From contig QBMB01000010.1 of NCBI GenBank assembly GCA_003241965.1, forward strand, positions 5,288 to 66,703: a stretch of 61,416 bases of DNA, given 5' to 3'. Positions 38,638 to 47,538 of the stretch are shown here, in pieces. The stretch comes from Burkholderiales bacterium. Its GTDB lineage: Bacteria > Pseudomonadota > Gammaproteobacteria > Burkholderiales > Burkholderiaceae_C. Each line of letters begins with the position of its first letter. The stretch's first letter is position 1. A model generated the notes under the pieces. It was not told the DNA's origin. It did not search any database and saw only the letters and a program-made list of their open reading frames with translations. A program made the translations under genes and the position numbers.

Positions 38638-39450
38638 ATGAACACAGTCCATGTCCCCCACGCCATCCTGTCCAAGCAGACCGCCGTCACTGTGCCAGCG
38701 GTGCCCGCACGGCGAGGCATCGAGGTGTCCTGGGCCCGGCACCAGAGCGAAGTGCGCGAAGCGCAAAAGCTCCGGTACGAGGTTTTCGCCCTGGAGATGG
38801 GGGCGCGCCTGCCCAACACGGTCCCCGGTCACGACGTGGACCTGTTCGACGACTTCTGCGAGCACCTGCTGGTGCGCGACACCGCCAGTGGCCAGTTGAT
38901 AGGCACCTGCCGCGTGCTCACGCCGGCCCAGGCCAAACGCGTGGGCAGCACCCACAGCGACACAGAGTTCGACCTTACCCGCCTGCGCGCGGTGCGTGGG
39001 CGCATGGTGGAGCTGGGCCGCAGCTGCGTGCACCGCGACCACCGCCACGGCGGCTTGATGATGGCGATGTGGGGTGAGGTGGCTGGGTTCATGGCGCACA
39101 ACCAGCTCGACACCCTGATCGGCTGCGCCAGCATTCCTCTGCAGTACGAAGGGCCCCACGGCCGGGTCGGTGGTGCAGACGCTGCGGCGAGCATCTGGCG
39201 CCAGGTCAAACACAAACACATGGCGCCGATCGATTTTCATGTGAGGCCGCGCCTGGCGCTGCCGGTGGAGCGCCTGGACGACACGCTCGATGTGCAGCCG
39301 CCCGCACTGATCATGGGCTGCCTGAGGCTGGGGGCCAAGGTGCTGGGCCCGCCCGCCTGGAACCCGGACTTCAACGCTGCCGATCTGCCCATGCTCATGC
39401 GCATCGGTGATGTACCGCCCCGGTACCGCAAACACATCCTGGGGGTCTGA
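38638..39450 (+). CDS. OlsB-family GNAT acyltransferase (ornithine lipid synthesis-like)
   Basis: 270 residues from the ATG at 38638. It resembles OlsB/autoinducer-synthase-type GNATs: LRYEVFALEMGARLP near the N-terminus, DDFCEHLLVRD, a GTCRVLTPAQA strand, VELGRSCVHRDHRHGGLMMAMWGEV and the late LIMGCLRLGAKVLGPPAWNPDF. OlsB makes lyso-ornithine lipid from ornithine and 3-hydroxyacyl-ACP, often under phosphate starvation. The second enzyme, OlsA, is not in the window. Its stop overlaps the next gene's ATG. Confidence 0.75.
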   Translation: MNTVHVPHAILSKQTAVTVPAVPARRGIEVSWARHQSEVREAQKLRYEVFALEMGARLPNTVPGHDVDLFDDFCEHLLVRDTASGQLIGTCRVLTPAQAKRVGSTHSDTEFDLTRLRAVRGRMVELGRSCVHRDHRHGGLMMAMWGEVAGFMAHNQLDTLIGCASIPLQYEGPHGRVGGADAAASIWRQVKHKHMAPIDFHVRPRLALPVERLDDTLDVQPPALIMGCLRLGAKVLGPPAWNPDFNAADLPMLMRIGDVPPRYRKHILGV

Positions 39451-40424
39451 TGCGCGCCGCCCTGGACGTGTTGGGTGGCTGGGCTCTCAAGGGTGGCTTC
39501 CCGCCGGGCCAGTCCCCGGGCAGCGGATGGGCGCCCGGCCATGACAGCGGCAACGAGGGTGATGACGACGCCCACGGTGATGCCAGCGAACGTGCCCGTT
39601 TTCGGGCCGTTTTCATTTCCGACCTTCACCTGGGCACCGCAGGTTGCCAGGCACGCCCGCTGCTGGATTTTTTGAAACACCACCCCAGCCAGACGCTGTA
39701 CCTGGTCGGCGACATCATTGACGGCTGGCAGCTGCGTCGCAAGTGGTACTGGCCGCAGGCGCACAACGACGTGATCCAGAAGCTGCTTCGGCGCTCACGC
39801 AAAGGCTGTCGTGTGGTCTTCGTGCCGGGCAACCACGACGAGTTTGCGCGCCAGTTCGACGGCCACAACTTCGGCGGGATCGAAGTGGCCAACGAGGCTG
39901 TGCACACCACCGCCGACGGCCGCCGTCTGTGGGTGGTGCACGGCGACTACTTTGACGGTGTGATCCAGTGCGCCAAGTGGCTCGCCTACCTCGGTGACAA
40001 CGCCTACGAGTTCACCCTCAAGCTCAACCGCCACCTCAACTCGTTGCGCGCACGCATGGGCCTGCCGTATTGGTCGCTCTCGCAGTACCTCAAGCACAAG
40101 GTCAAGAGCGCGCTGAACTACGTCACCGATTTCGAGCGCGCGGTGGCGGCCGAGGCCCGCTCGCGCGGCTACCAAGGCGTGGTGTGCGGGCACATTCACC
40201 GCCCCGAGATGCGAACCATCGACGGCACGCTGTACTGCAACGACGGCGACTGGGTCGAGAGCCTCTCGGCCCTGGTCGAGCACATGGACGGCCGCCTGGA
40301 ACTCATTCACTGGAGTGCGCAGGCCGCGGCCCAAGGCGGCGTCAAGGGAGACAAAGATGAAGATACTGATCGTCACGGACGCGTGGCAACCGCAGACCCA
40401 CACAGTCGTCACCACGCTGGCTGA
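39450..40424 (+). CDS. PlcP-like metallophosphoesterase (phospholipid head-group removal)
   Basis: 324 residues. A complete set of calcineurin-type metal motifs is present: ISDLHLG, VGDIIDGW, PGNHDE, VHGDYFD and CGHIHRP. Proteins of this type are often annotated as UDP-2,3-diacylglucosamine diphosphatase. Next to an Agt-type glycosyltransferase, however, they act as PlcP, a phospholipase that yields diacylglycerol under phosphate limitation. The N-terminal ~48 residues are Gly/Asp-rich and poorly conserved, so the true start may lie later. The 3' end overlaps the glycosyltransferase gene by 68 bases. Confidence 0.78.
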   Translation: MRAALDVLGGWALKGGFPPGQSPGSGWAPGHDSGNEGDDDAHGDASERARFRAVFISDLHLGTAGCQARPLLDFLKHHPSQTLYLVGDIIDGWQLRRKWYWPQAHNDVIQKLLRRSRKGCRVVFVPGNHDEFARQFDGHNFGGIEVANEAVHTTADGRRLWVVHGDYFDGVIQCAKWLAYLGDNAYEFTLKLNRHLNSLRARMGLPYWSLSQYLKHKVKSALNYVTDFERAVAAEARSRGYQGVVCGHIHRPEMRTIDGTLYCNDGDWVESLSALVEHMDGRLELIHWSAQAAAQGGVKGDKDEDTDRHGRVATADPHSRHHAG

Positions 40425-41469
40425 ACTGGTTCGCCAGCTGCAGGGCAGCGGCCACGAGGTCGTGGTGATCCAGCCCGGGCAGTTCAACACCCGGCCTTGT
40501 CCGGGATTCCCGGCCATCGACCTGGCCTGGTTTCCCGGTGCCCGGTTGCGCGAGCTCATGGACGCGGCCGACGCCGACGCCATCCACATCGCCACCGAAG
40601 GCCCGCTGGGCTGGGCCGCACGGCGCCATTGCCTGCGCCGCGGTTGGCCTTTCACCACCGCGTTCCACACCCGTTTCCCCGAGATTCTCAAAGCCTCTTT
40701 CAGGCTCCCGCTGTCTTGGGGCTATGCATTGCTGCGCTGGTTTCACCGCCCCTCCAGCGGGGTCATGGCGCCCAGCCAGGCCGTTCTCAACATGCTGCAG
40801 ACCCGCGGCTTTCGGCGGCTGCGGCTGTGGACCCACGGCGTGGACACGCGCCTCTTTGCCTTGGCCGAACAGCAACGTCCCCTGGCGCCTTTGGGCCCGC
40901 TGGCGCACCCGGTGAGCCTGTACGTCGGCCGGCTTTCGGCCGAAAAGAATGTGGAAGCGTTTCTGACCATGGACTTGCCGGGCAGCAAGGTCGTCTGTGG
41001 GGCCGGCCCTCTGGCGTCCAGCCTGCGGGCGCGTTTCCCCAATGTGCACTGGCTCGGTGTGCTGCCGCGCCACGAGCTCGCCCAGGTGTATGCGGCTGCC
41101 GACGTGTTCGTGTTTCCCAGCCGCACCGAAACCTTTGGCCGGACCATGCTGGAGGCCATGGCCAGTGGTGTGCCGGTGGCCGCCTTCCCGGTAGACGGTC
41201 CGCTCCAGGTGCTGGGCAACAGTGGCGCAGGAGCGATGCGCGAAGACCTGCGCGAAGCCTGGTCCGAAGCGCTCAAGTTGCAGCGCCATGAGGCGCGTGA
41301 CCGTGCGCTGTTGTTCGGATGGGGGCGGGCGGGTGCCATGTTCCTCTCGCACTTGGTGGTGCTGCCGCGCCAACGCCGCAACCGGGCGCGTTCGGGTTTT
41401 GGGGTACCGGGCAACGACGGCCGCAGCCTCGCGAAACTGTCACACAAACGTCATCCAGTGGTTGAATAA
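40357..41469 (+). CDS. GT4 glycosyltransferase, Agt/SqdX-like diacylglycerol glycosyltransferase
   Basis: 370 residues from the ATG at 40357 (AAGGGAGA site). The N-terminal Rossmann domain begins MKILIVTDAWQPQTHTVVTTL, and the C-terminal domain has YVGRLSAEKN and the nucleotide-sugar E-x7-E motif in ETFGRTMLEAMASG. Paired with a PlcP-like enzyme, such GT4 proteins add a sugar to diacylglycerol to make glycolipids that replace phospholipids. The start lies inside plcP and the ppk1 Pho box lies inside its own 3' end. Confidence 0.75.
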   Translation: MKILIVTDAWQPQTHTVVTTLAELVRQLQGSGHEVVVIQPGQFNTRPCPGFPAIDLAWFPGARLRELMDAADADAIHIATEGPLGWAARRHCLRRGWPFTTAFHTRFPEILKASFRLPLSWGYALLRWFHRPSSGVMAPSQAVLNMLQTRGFRRLRLWTHGVDTRLFALAEQQRPLAPLGPLAHPVSLYVGRLSAEKNVEAFLTMDLPGSKVVCGAGPLASSLRARFPNVHWLGVLPRHELAQVYAAADVFVFPSRTETFGRTMLEAMASGVPVAAFPVDGPLQVLGNSGAGAMREDLREAWSEALKLQRHEARDRALLFGWGRAGAMFLSHLVVLPRQRRNRARSGFGVPGNDGRSLAKLSHKRHPVVE

Positions 41470-41470
41470 T
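41437..41470 (+). promoter_or_regulatory. ppk1: Pho-box promoter of ppk1
   Basis: CTGTCAC (41437-41443), four bases, ACGTCAT (41448-41454), then exactly ten bases to a -10-like AATAAT (41465-41470). This is the standard PhoB-promoter spacing. It lies within the end of the glycosyltransferase gene, about 70 bases before the ppk1 start. Confidence 0.75.
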
Positions 41471-41537
41471 TGTCACAAAGCGCTCTGGTGAGGCCGGGCA
41501 TACTGGGGTGAGCACAGTGAGCCGGGAATGAGAACAG

Positions 41538-43646
41538 ATGCACCCGTCGACGACAACAAGACCAGACATGAGCGGCAACACCCCCAACAGCAAATTCCCA
41601 TTCCTGGATCGCGACCACAGCATCCTGGCCTTCAACGAGCGCGTCATGGACTGGGCGCGTCGCCCGGACGTTCCGCTGCTGGAGCGCCTGCGTTACCTCA
41701 GCATCGTTTCAAGCAATCTGGACGAATTCTTCGAGGTGCGGGTGGCACCCCACCTGACCGCCGCACAAGCCCACGAGCAGCGTGGCGTCTACACCGTCCA
41801 GTCCTTCGAGAAACTGTCCGAAGAAGTCCACGAACTAGTGGCGCAGCAGTACGCCATCTACAACGACGAGCTGCTGCCCCTGCTGGAGAAAAAGGGCATC
41901 AAACTGATTTCGCACGGTGAGCGCAACCCGCGCCAGCGCCGCTGGGTGAAGGAGTTTTTCGTCAACGAGGTGCAGCCCCTGCTCATGCCCGTGGGGCTGG
42001 ATCCGGCGCACCCGTTTCCCCAGGTCGCCAACAAGTCGCTCAACTTCATCGTGCGCCTGGCCGGCAAGGACGCCTTCGGGCGCGAGAACGAAATCGCGAT
42101 CGTGAAGGTGCCGCGCATCCTGCCGCGCTTCTTCCGCATGCCACCCATCAAGGGCTCCAAGCAGACGCACTTCGTCTCCATCTCCAGCCTCATCCGCTCG
42201 CACCTGGGCGATCTGTTCCCGGGCCGGCAAGTCACCGAGTTCTCGCAGTTCCGCGTCACGCGCCACTCCGATCTGGCGGTGGACGAAGAAGAGGTGAAAA
42301 ACCTGCGCACCGCGCTGCGCAAGGGTCTGCAGCAGCGCCACTACGGCCAGGCGCTGCGCCTGGAAGTGTCGGCCGGTTGTTCGGAGTTCCTGTCCGAATT
42401 CCTGCTCGAGCAGTTCGGCCTGCCGCCGCAGGCGCTGTACCGCGTGCCCGGGCCGGTGAACCTGGTGCGCTTGAACCAGCTGATCGACAAGGTGGATGCG
42501 CCCGCGCTGCGTTTCGAGGCCTACAACGGGGGCTGGCCCGTCCAGCTCACGCCCGGGCAGTCGTACTTCGAGCGGCTGCAGCAGGGCGACGTGTTGATCC
42601 ACCAGCCCTACGAGAGTTTTGATGCGGTGCTGGCCTTCCTGCGCGAAGCGGTGGAAGACCCCGACGTGCTGGCCATCAAGCAGACCATCTACCGCACCGG
42701 CGCCAAGTCGGAGCTGATGAACCTGCTGCGCGAAGCGGTGCGCCGTGGCAAGGAAGTCACCGCCGTGGTGGAGCTCAAGGCGCGCTTCGACGAAGAGGCC
42801 AACATCAACTATGCCGAGCGCCTGGAGTCGGTGGGCGCGCAGGTGGTCTATGGGGTGGTGGGCCTGAAGACGCACGCCAAGATGTTGCTCATCACCCGGC
42901 GAGAAGCCTCTGGTCTCAAGCGCTATGCGCACCTGTCCACCGGCAACTACAACCCCGGCACCGCCAAGCTCTACACCGACCTGAGCTACCTCACAGCCGA
43001 CGACGCGCTGACCGCCGACCTGGAGCAGATCTTCCTGCACCTGGCCAGCCAGAACCGCCTGCCCAAGCTCAACAAGGCCTTGATCGCACCGTTCCACCTG
43101 CACAAGGCCATGCTCGACAAGCTGGAGGCTGCGGGTGCCGCCGCCAAGGCCGGGCAGGACGCGCGTGTCATTGTGAAGATGAATGCCCTGACCGACGAGC
43201 AGCTGGCCCGCGCGCTCGCTGTAGCGTCGCAGCAGGGCGTGAAGATCGACCTCATCATCCGGGGTGCCTGCATCCTGCCGGCGCAGGTGCCGGGTTTCAC
43301 CGACAACGTGCGCGTGCGCTCGGTGATCGGGCGCCTGCTGGAGCATTCGCGGGTGTTCTATTTCCGAACCGGCGAGGTCGAAGAGTTGTGGCTGTCAAGT
43401 GCCGACTGGATGAACCGCAACATGCTGCGCCGCATTGAGCTGGCCTGGCCGGTGACCGACAACGTGCTGCGTCAGCGTGTCATCGACGAGTGCCTGACGG
43501 CCTACCTGCACGACACCAAGAACGCCTGGCTGTTGCAGCCGGACGGGCGCTACGTGCCCGCCGGCACCACCGTCAGTGGCCGCAGCCGCGCAACCCAGCA
43601 TTCGGCCCAGGCCAGCCTCATGGCGCGCTACGGGACCCAAGGCTGA
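41538..43646 (+). CDS. ppk1: Polyphosphate kinase 1
   Basis: 702 residues. It polymerises inorganic polyphosphate from ATP. The phosphorylated histidine is His446 (THAKMLLI) and the second essential histidine is His465 (HLSTGNYNPGTAKLYTD). The N-terminus FLDRDHSILAFNERVMDWA is typical. The ATG at 41538 is listed because GGGAATGAGA precedes it; the ATG at 41568 has no ribosome-binding site. It is probably cotranscribed with sixA. Confidence 0.96.
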   Translation: MHPSTTTRPDMSGNTPNSKFPFLDRDHSILAFNERVMDWARRPDVPLLERLRYLSIVSSNLDEFFEVRVAPHLTAAQAHEQRGVYTVQSFEKLSEEVHELVAQQYAIYNDELLPLLEKKGIKLISHGERNPRQRRWVKEFFVNEVQPLLMPVGLDPAHPFPQVANKSLNFIVRLAGKDAFGRENEIAIVKVPRILPRFFRMPPIKGSKQTHFVSISSLIRSHLGDLFPGRQVTEFSQFRVTRHSDLAVDEEEVKNLRTALRKGLQQRHYGQALRLEVSAGCSEFLSEFLLEQFGLPPQALYRVPGPVNLVRLNQLIDKVDAPALRFEAYNGGWPVQLTPGQSYFERLQQGDVLIHQPYESFDAVLAFLREAVEDPDVLAIKQTIYRTGAKSELMNLLREAVRRGKEVTAVVELKARFDEEANINYAERLESVGAQVVYGVVGLKTHAKMLLITRREASGLKRYAHLSTGNYNPGTAKLYTDLSYLTADDALTADLEQIFLHLASQNRLPKLNKALIAPFHLHKAMLDKLEAAGAAAKAGQDARVIVKMNALTDEQLARALAVASQQGVKIDLIIRGACILPAQVPGFTDNVRVRSVIGRLLEHSRVFYFRTGEVEELWLSSADWMNRNMLRRIELAWPVTDNVLRQRVIDECLTAYLHDTKNAWLLQPDGRYVPAGTTVSGRSRATQHSAQASLMARYGTQG

Positions 43647-43664
43647 GCCATGGAAGGTCGGACC

Positions 43665-44147
43665 ATGGACCTGATCCTGTGGCGGCACGCCGAAGCTCAC
43701 GAGCACCCCGATGTGCTTGCCGGCGCACCGGGCGATGCGAAAGATCTGTTGCGTCGGCTCACGCCGCGCGGAGAGAAGCAGGCCACGCGCATGGCCACCT
43801 GGCTGGACCGGCAGTTGCCCGAAGGCGCGCGCATCTGGAGCAGCCCGGCCGCGCGTTGTGAACAAACCGCGCTGGCCTTGGGGCGCAAGTTCAAACTGCG
43901 CGAAGAACTGTCACCCGATGGCGATCCGCTGGCCTTGCTGGAGCTGGTGCAGTGGCCCCATGGCAAATCGCCGGTGGTGGTGGTGGGCCACCAGCCCACG
44001 CTGGGGCGGGTGATCGCCCGCCTGCTCAATCTGGCCGAGGACGACTGCTCGGTGAAGAAGGGGGCGCTCTGGTGGTTGCGCCACCGCGAGCGCGCCAGCG
44101 GCAACCAGACCGTGGTCGTCACGGTGCAGACCCCCGAACTGATCTGA
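43665..44147 (+). CDS. sixA: Histidine phosphatase SixA-like
   Basis: 160 residues from the ATG at 43665, which has GGAAGG seven bases upstream; an ATG at 43650 is also in frame. The catalytic LWRHAEA (RHG-type) motif, SSPAARCEQTA, and VVVVGHQPTLGRV identify the SixA branch of histidine phosphatases. SixA removes phosphate from phosphohistidine proteins. Its place right after ppk1 is common in betaproteobacteria. Confidence 0.88.
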   Translation: MDLILWRHAEAHEHPDVLAGAPGDAKDLLRRLTPRGEKQATRMATWLDRQLPEGARIWSSPAARCEQTALALGRKFKLREELSPDGDPLALLELVQWPHGKSPVVVVGHQPTLGRVIARLLNLAEDDCSVKKGALWWLRHRERASGNQTVVVTVQTPELI

Positions 44148-44174
44148 ACCCGACCCGGCCTGACCGGAGGGATT

Positions 44175-44678
44175 TCAGACGGCTGGAGTGGCTACCGTCT
44201 TTTTGGCCGGCGCTGCATTGGCGACGGCTGGCTTGGCCACCACCTTGACGGCGGGCTTGACCGCAGGCTTGACTGCAGGCTTCGACGCCGCTTTAACCGC
44301 AGGCTTCAACGCCGTTTTGACCGCAGGTTTCACCACGGCCTTTGCAGCCACCGACTTGACCGGGGCTTTCACCGCAGCCTTGGCGACCGGTTTGCGCACG
44401 GGCTTGGCCGGGGTGGCGGGCTTTTTGTCGGTGCCGGTGGGGCGGCCTGTCTTGAGCGTGGGCACCGCAGTCAGCGCGCTCTTGAAGGCGGCATCGTTCA
44501 GGCCCACCAGCACCATGAGACCAGCGCGCAGCAGCTCGCTTTTCTTCACGCTGGTGCCCATGGCGATGGCACGCGTCTTGAGCGTTTCGATGGCGGCAAA
44601 TTCTGCCTTTGGGATGGTGAAGCTGTCGCGCACGAGCTTGGGTTTCTTGCTGCTGATCTTGTTGCTCTGACTGGCCAT
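44175..44678 (-). CDS. Ribbon-helix-helix-like protein with histone-H1-like Lys/Ala/Pro tail
   Basis: 167 residues. The N-terminal ~60 residues (DSFTIPKAEFAAIETLKTR...VKKSELLRAGLMVL) look like a ribbon-helix-helix DNA-binding domain. The remaining ~100 residues are a low-complexity tail of repeated K-P-A-V-K units, like AlgP or bacterial H1-like nucleoid proteins. GGAG precedes the ATG. Upstream are a Pho box and a palindrome overlapping the start point (44713-44771). A DNA-binding role, with possible autoregulation, is inferred; the target is unknown. Confidence 0.7.
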   Translation of the reverse strand: MASQSNKISSKKPKLVRDSFTIPKAEFAAIETLKTRAIAMGTSVKKSELLRAGLMVLVGLNDAAFKSALTAVPTLKTGRPTGTDKKPATPAKPVRKPVAKAAVKAPVKSVAAKAVVKPAVKTALKPAVKAASKPAVKPAVKPAVKVVAKPAVANAAPAKKTVATPAV

Positions 44679-44712
44679 GGATGCACTCCGTTGAGAGATT
44701 GAAAGGAGCGCA

Positions 44713-44739
44713 GTATAAACCGTATAAATCGTTTATACG
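44713..44739. promoter_or_regulatory. Palindrome/iterated operator before the RHH-like gene
   Basis: CGTATAAA (44721-44728) and TTTATACG (44732-44739) form a perfect inverted repeat with a three-base spacer; a further GTATAAAC lies at 44713-44720. The repeat covers the predicted -10/start region on the minus strand. It would suit autorepression by the RHH-like protein. Confidence 0.55.
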
Positions 44740-44771
44740 ATTACGACAGCAGTGTGACAGATGTGTGACGC
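44738..44771 (-). promoter_or_regulatory. Pho-box promoter of the RHH-like gene
   Basis: Read on the minus strand: GCGTCAC (44771-44765), four bases, CTGTCAC (44760-44754), ten bases, then TAATCG (44743-44738) as a weak -10. Half-site and -10 spacing match PhoB promoters. Confidence 0.6.
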
Positions 44772-44793
44772 CGCGCCTTGCGGACACTGCCGG

Positions 44794-46278
44794 TCAGCGA
44801 ATGTCGGCGGTGAATTTCCAGGCCGATTTTTGCCAGGCCACCACTTCTTCGCCGAGCAGCCACGCCGACTGCGGGTAGCGCTTGGCCCAGCCCGGGTTGG
44901 TGGCCAGTTTGAAAGCGCGCGATTTATAGCTCAGCTTGACCGATTCGTGTTCGGGCATCTGGCGCGCGTGGCACAGCAGCACTGCCAGCCGCAGTGCCAT
45001 GAGCTGTTTGGCGAACAGCTCGTCCAGCAACGCTTCTTCCAGCTTGCGCAGCTTGCCGCGCTGGCCCAGCACCAGCTGGCTCATTCGGTGCAGTTCGGGC
45101 AGCGAGAAACCGCGGGCGTCCACGTTGTCCAGGATGTAAGCGCCGTGGAGGTGTGAGCGTTCGTGCGAGATGTGGGTGCCGATCTCGTGAAGCCGCGCCG
45201 CCCAGGCCAGCTTTTGTGAGTAGCGTTCGTTCTGGGTATCGGGGGCGGCAATTTGCGCGAAGAGGGCGGTGCTGACCGCACTCACCCGCGTGCCTTGCGC
45301 CTCATCGGCGGAGAAGCGGTGGGCCAGCCAGTTCACGGTGCGTTCGCGCACATCACCACCGTCGGTGTCGCGGTCGATCAGGTCGTACAAGGCGCCGTGG
45401 CGCAGCGCGCCCTGGGCGGGCAACATCTGCTCGATGCCGAACAGGTCGAAGATGGCCCGCAGCACGCTCACGCCGCCGCCGATCACCGGGCGCCGGTCGT
45501 CTTTCAGCCCTTCGATGCGCATCTGGTCGGCGCTGCCAGACTTGATCATGCGGTCCAGCAGCCAATCAAGCCCCGCTCGGGTGACCACACCCGGGGCCCA
45601 GCCGTTGGCGGCCAGCATGTCGGCCACCGCGCCCACTGTGCCCGAGGAGCCGTAGGCCACGGTCCAGCCGGCAGGCGAAAATTTGTCCAGGGCGTCGTCG
45701 ATCACGGCCTTGGCGGCCACTTCAGCCGTCTTGAAGGCGGCGACGGTGAACTGGCCGCGCGGGAAATACCGGGTCGACCAGGCCACGCTGCCCAGTCGGT
45801 ACGACTCCATGGTGCGGGCCGAGTAGCCCTGGCCCAGGATCATTTCGGTGGAGCGCCCGCCGATGTCGACCACCAGGCGTTTTTCGTCGGAATGCGGCAG
45901 CAGGCGCGAAACACCTTGGTAAATCAGGCGGGCCTCTTCGTAGCCGGACACCACGTCGATGGGGAAACCCAGGATCGCCTGGGCCTGGCGCACAAAGTCG
46001 TCGCGGTTTTTTGCTTCTCGCAGTGTCTGTGTGGCCACGGCGCGCACCTGCTGGCGCTTGAATCCGTGCAGCCGCTCGGCAAAACGGGCCAGGCACTCCC
46101 AGCCACGCTCCATGGCGGCCTGGCTGAGGTTTTTTTCCTCGTCCAGCCCGTTGCCCTGGCGCACGGTTTCCTTGAGGTATTCGATGCGCTCGATGTGGCC
46201 CGAGTGGTAACGGCCGATCTCCAGCCGGAAACTGTTGGAGCCGAGGTCGATGGCGGCGAGGAGGGTACCGTTTTGCAT
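44794..46278 (-). CDS. ppx: Exopolyphosphatase (Ppx/GppA)
   Basis: 494 residues from the ATG at 46278 (MQNGTLLAAIDLGSNSFRLEIGR). It hydrolyses terminal phosphates from polyphosphate or pppGpp. Motifs are the actin-like phosphate loops AIDLGSNSF and VVDIGGRSTE, plus VVSGYEEARLIYQG, followed by a C-terminal HD-like domain (LHEIGTHISHERSH). Upstream in-frame starts exist but would add an untypical Pro-rich leader. No clear ribosome-binding site is seen. It is divergent from pstS. Confidence 0.93.
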   Translation of the reverse strand: MQNGTLLAAIDLGSNSFRLEIGRYHSGHIERIEYLKETVRQGNGLDEEKNLSQAAMERGWECLARFAERLHGFKRQQVRAVATQTLREAKNRDDFVRQAQAILGFPIDVVSGYEEARLIYQGVSRLLPHSDEKRLVVDIGGRSTEMILGQGYSARTMESYRLGSVAWSTRYFPRGQFTVAAFKTAEVAAKAVIDDALDKFSPAGWTVAYGSSGTVGAVADMLAANGWAPGVVTRAGLDWLLDRMIKSGSADQMRIEGLKDDRRPVIGGGVSVLRAIFDLFGIEQMLPAQGALRHGALYDLIDRDTDGGDVRERTVNWLAHRFSADEAQGTRVSAVSTALFAQIAAPDTQNERYSQKLAWAARLHEIGTHISHERSHLHGAYILDNVDARGFSLPELHRMSQLVLGQRGKLRKLEEALLDELFAKQLMALRLAVLLCHARQMPEHESVKLSYKSRAFKLATNPGWAKRYPQSAWLLGEEVVAWQKSAWKFTADIR

Positions 46279-46414
46279 GCGAGGAGGAGCGGACAGCGGG
46301 CGAGGCTCCGGGGGAAACGAAGGAAGGCAGGGCGAGCCCGGATTGTGACGCATGCCCGGTGCAGCTTCTCGCGGCGTTGAGCCCGCAGTGCCGGTGGTTT
46401 GTGACACTCGCCAA

Positions 46415-46448
46415 ATGTCACGGGCTTGTCACATTGCCTGCCTAGAGT
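46415..46448 (+). promoter_or_regulatory. pstS: Pho-box promoter of the pst-pho operon
   Basis: ATGTCAC (46415-46421), four bases, TTGTCAC (46426-46432), exactly ten bases, then TAGAGT (46443-46448) as the -10. It lies about 40 bases before the pstS ATG, with the architecture of a classical PhoB-activated promoter. Confidence 0.85.
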
Positions 46449-46486
46449 GGGCGCTGTTCCCTTTCCCAACTGCAAGGAGTCTCTCA

Positions 46487-47518
46487 ATGATCAACAAACG
46501 CATGTTCCTCCAGGCCGTCGCTGCCGCCGCCATGGCCACCGCCGGCATGGGTTCTGCCATCGCTGCCGACATCACGGGTGCCGGCGCCACCTTTCCTTTC
46601 CCGATCTATGCCAAGTGGGCCGAGGCTTACAAGGCGCAGACCGGTACCGGCCTGAACTACCAGTCGATCGGTTCGTCGGGTGGCATTCGCCAGATCCGCG
46701 CCAAGACCGTGGCCTTCGGTGCCACCGACGCGCCCGTGTCCGGTGCCGATCTCGACAAGGACGGCATGGTCCAGTTCCCGGCCATCATTGGTGGCACCGT
46801 GCCCGTGATCAACTTGGACGGCTTCAAGCCGGGTGAACTGCGCGTGACCGGCCCGGTGCTGGCCGAGCTGTTCCTGGGCACCATCACCAAGTGGAACGAT
46901 CCCAAGCTGGCCGCACTGAACCCCGGCAAGACCCTGCCTGACCAGAACGTGACCGTGATCCATCGCGCTGACGGTTCGGGCACGACTTTCAACTTCACCG
47001 ACTACCTGAGCTCCGTGAGCAAGCCCTGGGCCGACGGCGTGGGCAAGGGCGCTGCCGTCAAGTGGCCAGCACCGTCGTCTGTCGGCGGCAAGGGCAACGA
47101 AGGCGTGGCCGCCAACGTGAACCGCGTCAAGGGTGGCGTGGGTTATGTCGAGTACGCCTATGTGAAGAAGAACAACATGAACTTCCTGCAGCTGCAAAAC
47201 GCTGACGGCAAGTACGTGAACCCGGACGACGCCGCCTTCGCTTCCGCAGCCGCCAGCGCCGACTGGTTCAGCGTGCCCGGCATGGGCATCTCCATGGTCA
47301 ACGCGAAGGGCGCCGACAGCTGGCCCATCAGCACCGCCTCGTTCATCCTGATGTACAAGGACCCGGCCGACAAGGCGCAGTCCGCCGAAGTGCTCAAGTT
47401 CTTTGACTGGGCCTTCAAGAGTGGCAAAGGCATGGCCGCCGAGTTGGACTATGTGCCGCTGCCCGACGCCCTGACCGCTCAGATCCGCTCCAAGGTGTGG
47501 TCGCAGATCGCCAAGTAA
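46487..47518 (+). CDS. pstS: Phosphate ABC transporter, periplasmic phosphate-binding protein
   Basis: 343 residues with a signal peptide ending AIAAD (~1-26) and an AAGGAG ribosome-binding site. Phosphate-binding motifs are [28 protein letters not shown] and [16 protein letters not shown]. It delivers phosphate, and probably arsenate too, to PstCAB. First gene of pstSCAB-phoU-phoB-phoR. Confidence 0.97.
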   Translation: MINKRMFLQAVAAAAMATAGMGSAIAADITGAGATFPFPIYAKWAEAYKAQTGTGLNYQSIGSSGGIRQIRAKTVAFGATDAPVSGADLDKDGMVQFPAIIGGTVPVINLDGFKPGELRVTGPVLAELFLGTITKWNDPKLAALNPGKTLPDQNVTVIHRADGSGTTFNFTDYLSSVSKPWADGVGKGAAVKWPAPSSVGGKGNEGVAANVNRVKGGVGYVEYAYVKKNNMNFLQLQNADGKYVNPDDAAFASAAASADWFSVPGMGISMVNAKGADSWPISTASFILMYKDPADKAQSAEVLKFFDWAFKSGKGMAAELDYVPLPDALTAQIRSKVWSQIAK

Positions 47519-47538
47519 GTTAGGCTGCCCCACCAGTC

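Noticed and set aside
44175..44480. Tandem repeat or CRISPR-like array in the 3' half of the RHH-like gene
   Set aside because: The repetition reflects K-P-A-V-K codons in a coding low-complexity tail; units vary in length and there are no spacers.
46279..46414. Divergent Pho box for ppx on the minus strand
   Set aside because: Only isolated GTCAC half-sites without a four-base-spaced partner or -10 were found.
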